The notes beneath the pieces are model-generated. The model saw only the letters and a list, made by a program, of their open reading frames with translations, was not told the origin of the DNA and ran no database searches. Shown one piece after another: positions 59,831-64,000 of a stretch of DNA of 64,000 nt; within the stretch, counting starts at the first letter, position 1; each line of letters opens with the position of its first letter. A program made the translations under genes and the position numbers. This DNA is from Ascidiimonas meishanensis (GTDB taxonomy: Bacteria; Bacteroidota; Bacteroidia; Flavobacteriales; Flavobacteriaceae): contig NZ_JBBEXD010000003.1 in the NCBI RefSeq assembly GCF_037782385.1, positions 564,520 through 628,519 on the forward strand. Direction: 5' to 3'.

Positions 59831-60676
59831 TTAAAATACTCTGGACAAATTAAATCCAAAGAAAATATCACCTTTCCCCCAATCGCCTGTTCCTTGCCCT
59901 AAAAATCCATTGGTATTCATAGGCTGCGCATTCGTAAAGTGAAGCTGAAATACGTGGCCTCCGGTCTCTAAATCAAATCCTATTGATAGTGGATTCTTAA
60001 ATGGTGACGTAGCTGCTCTGTTTAAGTGCAATCCGTAATCAAAATTAATGGACCAGCGTTTCGTTAGTTTTTGTCTCCCACCAAAACCAATTACATATTG
60101 AGAATTATCTTGTGCATCAATATCTACATAGTTATCATGAAAAAATGTAGGCATTAATTGCAATGAAAAATTTTGATTGAACTTTTTTGAAATTAATAAT
60201 TGGGTAGTATATCCCAATCTGTTTTTAAATTCTAAGCCTGGTAATATGGCTTTATCCAAAGAGGTGTTAATTAATAGATTACTGGAGCTTACAACGGTAA
60301 ATGGAGCTCCCCCCTTTTTTTCACGAACTAGCCTTATTTTTAAGGAGGATTCATAAATTTTTCTAAATGAGCTCCTTGAGATACCAATATTGATAGCATC
60401 AGTAAGACCGTAAATAAGGTTTAGTCTAGTCACAGCTTGATCCAGACCAAAGAAATCTTTAAGCCCAGTTTCTAAAGATCCGAATCTATGTGATACCACA
60501 AAATAAAGCTCTTTCTTGGATACCATTTTTGTGGATTCAAAATTCACTATTTTCAGTCCTTTAAACGCGGCACCTTTATAGTCTTCTTGAGGTTCAGTAT
60601 CTATTTCAGACAATAAATCGTCTTGTGAAAATATGAGTGTAGGTATAAATAAAAGTAGTATGTATAAATATTTCAT
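59831..60676 (-). CDS. DUF5777-family outer-membrane beta-barrel protein, copy 1
   Basis: 281 residues with signal peptide (MKYLYILLLFIPTLIFS). Typical DUF5777 text: FKGLKIVNFESTKMVSKKEL, VVSHRFGSLETGLKDFFGLD, TRLNLIYGLTDAINIGISRS and TTQLLISKKFNQNFSLQLMP. It ends in the beta-barrel signal (FGFNLSRVF, terminal Phe). Paralogue of 55916 and closer to the family consensus. It lies 6 bp after the OB-fold gene. Confidence 0.85.
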   Translation of the reverse strand: MKYLYILLLFIPTLIFSQDDLLSEIDTEPQEDYKGAAFKGLKIVNFESTKMVSKKELYFVVSHRFGSLETGLKDFFGLDQAVTRLNLIYGLTDAINIGISRSSFRKIYESSLKIRLVREKKGGAPFTVVSSSNLLINTSLDKAILPGLEFKNRLGYTTQLLISKKFNQNFSLQLMPTFFHDNYVDIDAQDNSQYVIGFGGRQKLTKRWSINFDYGLHLNRAATSPFKNPLSIGFDLETGGHVFQLHFTNAQPMNTNGFLGQGTGDWGKGDIFFGFNLSRVF

Positions 60677-60682
60677 TTGTGG

Positions 60683-61078
60683 TTATTTTAGTATGGTTGC
60701 TTGATCAATTTTCACCATTTCGAGAAGCTCATCATAGCCTACACAACGTCCTTTTATTGTTAGGGTCTCTCCTTTTTGTAATTTTATATTTTCGGGAGCG
60801 CTAAAACCTACCTGTATGCGGTAGTTTAAGACAATATCTGTGTCTTCAACGGAGGTTATTTTACCTTTTAACTCAATTACCTTGTCTAAATAATTAGTGG
60901 TAGCTAAGGTTTCATTCTCTTTAAAATGTATGTAAAATGTTTCTGCAGATAGGTTAACTGCAGTTTTTTCGTTAGCGATGTCTCGGTGCTTAGCGTTAAA
61001 GACATAATTATATCCTAAACCACCAACCGTTATAGTGATAAGAAACAGCACCGAAATTATTATTTTCTTTTTCATCAT
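60683..61078 (-). CDS. OB-fold (tRNA_anti-like) membrane-anchored protein
   Basis: 131 residues: an N-terminal membrane anchor or uncleaved signal (IIISVLFLITITVGGLGYNY) and the OB-fold domain with NLSAETFYIHFKENETLATT, LDKVIELKGKITSVEDTDIV and KGETLTIKGRCVGYDELLEM. Paralogue of 57350 but without a lipobox. It overlaps the YceI gene by 4 bp. Confidence 0.75.
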   Translation of the reverse strand: MMKKKIIISVLFLITITVGGLGYNYVFNAKHRDIANEKTAVNLSAETFYIHFKENETLATTNYLDKVIELKGKITSVEDTDIVLNYRIQVGFSAPENIKLQKGETLTIKGRCVGYDELLEMVKIDQATILK

Positions 61079-61632
61079 TTTTGAATGAGTTTAAAATCTA
61101 AGGACACTATGATATCTTTTGCAATTTTGTTTCTTACGATTTTTGGAATTTCAATGTCAAAATCAGCAGGAGCTACCTTGAATGCCCCTTGCATGATTAT
61201 TGAATTGCCAGATTTTTTAATAGCAAGTGTCGTACGGATTTCCTTTTCTTTTCCTCGTATTTGTATTTTTCCATCAATAGTCGTACTCGTACTATTTTCA
61301 GATACATCCAAAATATTAAAACCTAATAATCTCCCTTTGAAAGTTGCTTTTGGATAGCTTTCTGATTCAATATAATTTTCATTAAAATGCTCTTCCATTA
61401 GAGAGTTTTTGAACCTAAAACTTTTCATAAGTGCCAAAGATGCCACCTCGTTTGTTTCTGCATTAAATAGTACCGTAACAGATTCGTTGGTAGCCTTTAC
61501 GGGTTCAAAAGTTTTTTCAGAAGCTTCAAAAGTTATCTTGCCTTTTTTGTCTATATACTTTTGCGCTTGTATAGACGTATTTATAGCGCAAATAGCTATC
61601 ATCAACAGTACTATTGGTTTGATTGTTTTCAT
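61075..61632 (-). CDS. YceI-family periplasmic protein, copy 1
   Basis: 185 residues with signal peptide (MKTIKPIVLLMIAICAINTS). The YceI body shows LMEEHFNENYIESESYPKAT, FKGRLLGFNI and KIQIRGKEKEIRTTLAIKK. It shares HFNE/DYIES-PKATF with the copy at 56805. Probably a periplasmic isoprenoid or quinone binder. It is 63 bp downstream of the cytochrome gene. Confidence 0.88.
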   Translation of the reverse strand: MKTIKPIVLLMIAICAINTSIQAQKYIDKKGKITFEASEKTFEPVKATNESVTVLFNAETNEVASLALMKSFRFKNSLMEEHFNENYIESESYPKATFKGRLLGFNILDVSENSTSTTIDGKIQIRGKEKEIRTTLAIKKSGNSIIMQGAFKVAPADFDIEIPKIVRNKIAKDIIVSLDFKLIQK

Positions 61633-61695
61633 AGATGTTGTTTTAATTAATTAAATTTTCGTTTTAGTAGTAACAAGAAGAGTATCGTTTGTATC

Positions 61696-62073
61696 TTAAT
61701 TTTCTGGTTTTCCGTTAGCTATCCATTGTTCAATTAAGTCTATTGTGGTTTGCGGCAATCTGCCAGAAGGTGGCATAGCACTTGGTGTTCCACTTTGTCT
61801 GCTCATAGCATTTAAGATACCATTAGCTCTTTGACTTACCTTACTAAAATCATCTAAGGCAAAAGGTGCCCCATTCACTGGCGGATTGGCGTGGCAACTA
61901 ACACAACTGCTTTGCATTATCGGGCGAATGTCATTGGTATAATTCACTAAGACATTGGGATTGTCATCATCTGATTCTTCAGTGATTTCAGTTAAGTCGT
62001 TTTCGCTATCATAGCTACAGTTGTACATACATAAGGTTAATAGAATTAAAATAATGAGCTTAGTTGTTTTCAT
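61696..62073 (-). CDS. c-type cytochrome-like lipoprotein
   Basis: I start at Met 62073 (MKTTKLIILILLTLCMYNC), which gives a lipoprotein signal with Cys19; the 22 codons before it do not look coding. 125 residues. The heme site is C57-V-S-C60-H61 in the context IRPIMQSSCVSCH, with Met100 in a SAMPPSGRLP segment as possible sixth ligand. Monoheme cytochromes of this form carry electrons in the envelope. It heads the cluster. Confidence 0.85.
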   Translation of the reverse strand: MKTTKLIILILLTLCMYNCSYDSENDLTEITEESDDDNPNVLVNYTNDIRPIMQSSCVSCHANPPVNGAPFALDDFSKVSQRANGILNAMSRQSGTPSAMPPSGRLPQTTIDLIEQWIANGKPEN

Positions 62074-62290
62074 TTTGATGATTTTTATGAATAATGAGGG
62101 CTTATTGACTTTTGAAAAAAAATTGTAGTAGTCTGCCAAAGGTTGTGCTATCAGTTCAAATGCTTGTATGTTTCCAGCATGCTACTCTGCAATACTACGT
62201 TCTAATGGCACCCTGTGAAAAAGAAACTTCCTCAAGACGAAAAAATGGGTTTGAAAATGAAAAAAACTGCTTGAATGATCTAACGATTTT

Positions 62291-62320
62291 CTTTAAATAG
62301 GAATGATATCCTATTTAAAG
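62291..62320. promoter_or_regulatory. perfect 12 bp inverted repeat in divergent intergenic region
   Basis: CTTTAAATAGGA (62291-62302) and TCCTATTTAAAG (62309-62320) with a 6 nt spacer. It lies between two divergent genes, so it has no terminator role; it is either an operator for the LytTR gene or the cytochrome operon, or an mRNA 5' hairpin of the LytTR gene. Confidence 0.5.
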
Positions 62321-62423
62321 ATTAAAATCTGTACTCATCTTTTTTGTAAAAAACATGATAGTACGTTTTGTAATAGCTTTAGCTTTCAAATTTTATATAT
62401 TGCAAATAATTTTTATAAAAAGC

Positions 62424-63533
62424 ATGCGTAAAGACAAACTTTATCTCCTAACCTTTTTATCACTCTCGCTATTTTTCTTAATGATATCGAGTGTTGCTAT
62501 TAGGTATTTTGTAAATGCGGCAGTTGATAAAGTACTTGAAACTCAATTAGAATTTAGCAAACGGGAAGCAAAACAAGTAGCTATGTTAATTGGACATCAA
62601 CTGGAGAACGGAATTTCTAAAGAGAATACTATTTTGGGTATACAGGAAAGTATTGAAAACTCTAATTTAGAAGCTGGTTTTGTGAGTGTTTTTGATTGGT
62701 CTGGTGTAATTATATGTCATCCTGATGTAAAACTGATAGGGCAAAAAATAAGCCCTGGAGCATCTTTTGTATCCTCTGTTTCTGATGATTTAACATCTGA
62801 GGATTTGTATGATCTGCTTCAAAAAACTGAAGCTATTGAAACACCGCCTGATTCTGGTAACGCTAACGCAAAGTCTGAAGTAGTAAACCTCTATCCCATT
62901 AAAAATTCAGATTGGATTGTAGCAGCTCATGCTAATACCTATAAAGTATCACAACAAATTAAAGCCATTAGGAATAATTTTCAGAATATTTTATTAGTCA
63001 TGGGACTATTGTTTATTCTGTTTTCAGTGCTCATAATGAGATTAATTGGGAGTAAGTATGAACAGAAACTTGAAATAAAAAATGAACAGCTTTCTGATGA
63101 GCTAATTAACCTGTCTAAGTTAAATAGAGCCGTAGACACCTATCAACAAAAAGTGATTGATAGCCCTATAAACGATGATGATACCGATAACGCTGCAAAA
63201 AAGAGAATTCTAACCTACGTGAGAAATGAACTCTTAACGATACCTACACAAGACATTGCTTTTATTTATACCGATACTGGAATCACCTATGTGATGTGCC
63301 ATGATGGCAAACGCTCTGTCTCAAACTCAAGTTTAGATGAGTTATTTACGAATTTAGATGACACTTATTTTTTTAGAGCAAACAGACAATTTATTATTAC
63401 CATATCTGCAATCGATAAAATTGTACGATATGGTAATAGTCAACTAAAAATATTAATTAATCCAAAGTCGGAAGTTGATATTATAATTAGCAAAAATAAA
63501 GCTGCTGAATTTAAAAAATGGCTAAATCTCTAA
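62424..63533 (+). CDS. membrane LytTR regulator with periplasmic sensor domain
   Basis: 369 residues from the Met at 62424 (MRKDKLYLLTF); the frame also offers an earlier Met at 62355, but the later one follows the usual charged-then-hydrophobic start. Two membrane segments (about 6-30 and 187-208) enclose a Cache-like periplasmic domain with FVSVFDWSGVIICHPDVKLI and IVAAHANTYKVSQQI. The C-terminal 100 residues are LytTR: IPTQDIAFIYTDTGITYVMC, SLDELFTNLDDTYFFRANRQ and FIITISAIDKIVRY. A one-protein sensor and DNA binder that may control the divergent envelope cluster. Confidence 0.85.
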   Translation: MRKDKLYLLTFLSLSLFFLMISSVAIRYFVNAAVDKVLETQLEFSKREAKQVAMLIGHQLENGISKENTILGIQESIENSNLEAGFVSVFDWSGVIICHPDVKLIGQKISPGASFVSSVSDDLTSEDLYDLLQKTEAIETPPDSGNANAKSEVVNLYPIKNSDWIVAAHANTYKVSQQIKAIRNNFQNILLVMGLLFILFSVLIMRLIGSKYEQKLEIKNEQLSDELINLSKLNRAVDTYQQKVIDSPINDDDTDNAAKKRILTYVRNELLTIPTQDIAFIYTDTGITYVMCHDGKRSVSNSSLDELFTNLDDTYFFRANRQFIITISAIDKIVRYGNSQLKILINPKSEVDIIISKNKAAEFKKWLNL

Positions 63534-63682
63534 GATGATAGATATTTTTGAGTATAGAAGGAGGTCAGAATAGTTTAAATAAATTAAATTTCAGCACGAA
63601 GTTGGGTGCATTTTCTAAGGTTTTCAGTTTGCATAAACGATGGTCTTAAAACCGAAACCACATGTAAGTACAAGGGTTTTCT

Positions 63683-63702
63683 TTGTAGCGGGAACTGCCC
63701 CG
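63683..63702 (-). repeat. tRNA-tail-like repeat, copy 2
   Basis: TTGTAGCGGGAACTGCCCCG at 63683-63702 repeats the TAGCGGGAACTG core of copy 1, followed by CCCCG instead of the expected T-arm sequence. Truncated; no clear hairpin before it. Confidence 0.5.
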
Positions 63703-63790
63703 TATTCTATAGATAAAACAAATTTAATTTGATTTTTATGAGCCCGACGATCAATTATTTTTCATGCAGAAAACCAGGAAGTATTGGTAA

Positions 63791-63880
63791 TAAAAAAGCC
63801 TCAAATTTCTCTGAAGCTTTCTAGTAGCGGGAACTGGACTCCCTTCGATTACACTCAGGATAAACTTCTCGTCCAGTTCA
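63791..63880 (-). repeat. tRNA-tail-like repeat with hairpin, copy 3
   Basis: Hairpin AAAAAAGCCTCA...TGAAGCTTT (63792-63820), CTAGTAGCGGGAACTGGAC (63821-63839), then a foreign stretch CTTCGATTACACTCAGGA (63843-63860) and GTCCAGTTC closing an inverted repeat AACTGGAC/GTCCAGTT. So a dispersed palindromic element appears inserted in the T-arm sequence. Confidence 0.5.
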
Positions 63881-63897
63881 TTTTTCTGTAAAATAAA

Positions 63898-64000
63898 AAA
63901 AGTCAAAACAATAATGCTTTGACTTTTCCTTAGTAGCGGGAACTGCCCCGACGCATCGGGGGAACCAGTGACCTTATTAAATCAAAAAAGCCTCAGATTT
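63898..64000 (-). repeat. tRNA-tail-like repeat with hairpin, copy 4 and start of copy 5
   Basis: Terminator-like stem AAAAGTCAAA (63898-63907) / TTTGACTTTT (63918-63927), TAGTAGCGGGAACTG (63931-63945), a palindrome CCCCGA-CGCA-TCGGGG (63946-63961) and GAACCAGTGACCTT (63962-63975). On the minus strand the outer parts read as a tRNA 3' half (variable loop, T arm, acceptor CCCGCTACTA) with the T loop replaced by the palindrome. A further hairpin start, AAAAAAGCCTCAG, begins at about 63984 and is cut by the window end. Confidence 0.55.

Noticed and set aside
63683..64000. Intact tRNA gene
   Set aside because: Only the acceptor and part of the T arm are present; no anticodon arm or D arm is found and the T loop is replaced by palindromes.

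Overview
The window is AT-rich DNA from a marine-type Bacteroidota, most likely a member of the Flavobacteriaceae. Evidence: promoter matches of the Bacteroidota form TTTG-N19-TAnnTTTG, near absence of Shine-Dalgarno sequences, and typical families of that group (DUF5777 beta-barrels, YceI pairs, SusD-free lipoproteins, LytTR regulators, TPR-HTH signalling proteins). The genus cannot be fixed from the sequence alone.

Layout. 1-11.9 kb (+): the 3' part of an RHS-repeat gene carrying a C-terminal zinc-protease-like toxin tip, followed by a 2957-residue Tc-toxin A subunit. 12.5-14.2 kb (-): a serine hydrolase lipoprotein and a decayed DoxX-like membrane gene. 14.3-17.4 kb (-): a class II lanthipeptide pair, precursor and LanM, with an attenuator hairpin between them; all three zinc ligands of the LanM cyclase domain are replaced. 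17.8-18.8 kb: a broken secreted-protein gene. 19.1-22.8 kb (-): two regulators, one an unusual hydrolase/cyclase-like/AraC fusion.

23.0-49.9 kb (-): a complete extracellular contractile injection system (eCIS) of the Afp/PVC/MAC type in one long operon. Order of transcription: end cap (DUF4255), unknown, sheath, two tube proteins, Afp5-like tube adaptor, DUF5908 peptide, LysM hub, VgrG spike, small protein, gp25, PAAR-like tip, baseplate J, collar/fibre and a truncated fibre copy, Afp12-like baseplate, tape measure, AAA+ ATPase, then two cargo proteins sharing one N-terminal block. The genes after the cargo (cytoplasmic amidase, lipoprotein, multi-pass membrane protein, anchored coiled coil, signal peptide plus C-terminal TM protein) look like an endolysin/holin/spanin-style exit module. 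A direct repeat lies upstream of the operon.

50.3-55.4 kb (+): a ParDE toxin-antitoxin pair and a restriction-modification island with two BglII-like nucleases, two XRE regulators and a C5 cytosine methyltransferase; the second regulator has a leaderless promoter inside a nested palindrome. 55.9-62.1 kb (-): a redox/metal-type envelope cluster with a duplicated YceI / OB-fold / DUF5777 cassette, a c-type cytochrome, a secreted-repeat plus double cupredoxin lipoprotein and an HMA-like protein. 62.4-63.5 kb (+): a divergent membrane LytTR regulator. 63.7-64.0 kb: degenerate repeats resembling tRNA 3' ends joined to terminators.

Taken together the region holds several interaction systems (Tc toxin, lanthipeptide, eCIS with protein cargo) beside mobile defence genes and an envelope redox cluster. 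The most notable points are the LanM/LanA pair with missing key residues, the eCIS cargo with a Cys-His-Asp domain, the possible lysis module, and the regulatory palindromes and repeats.
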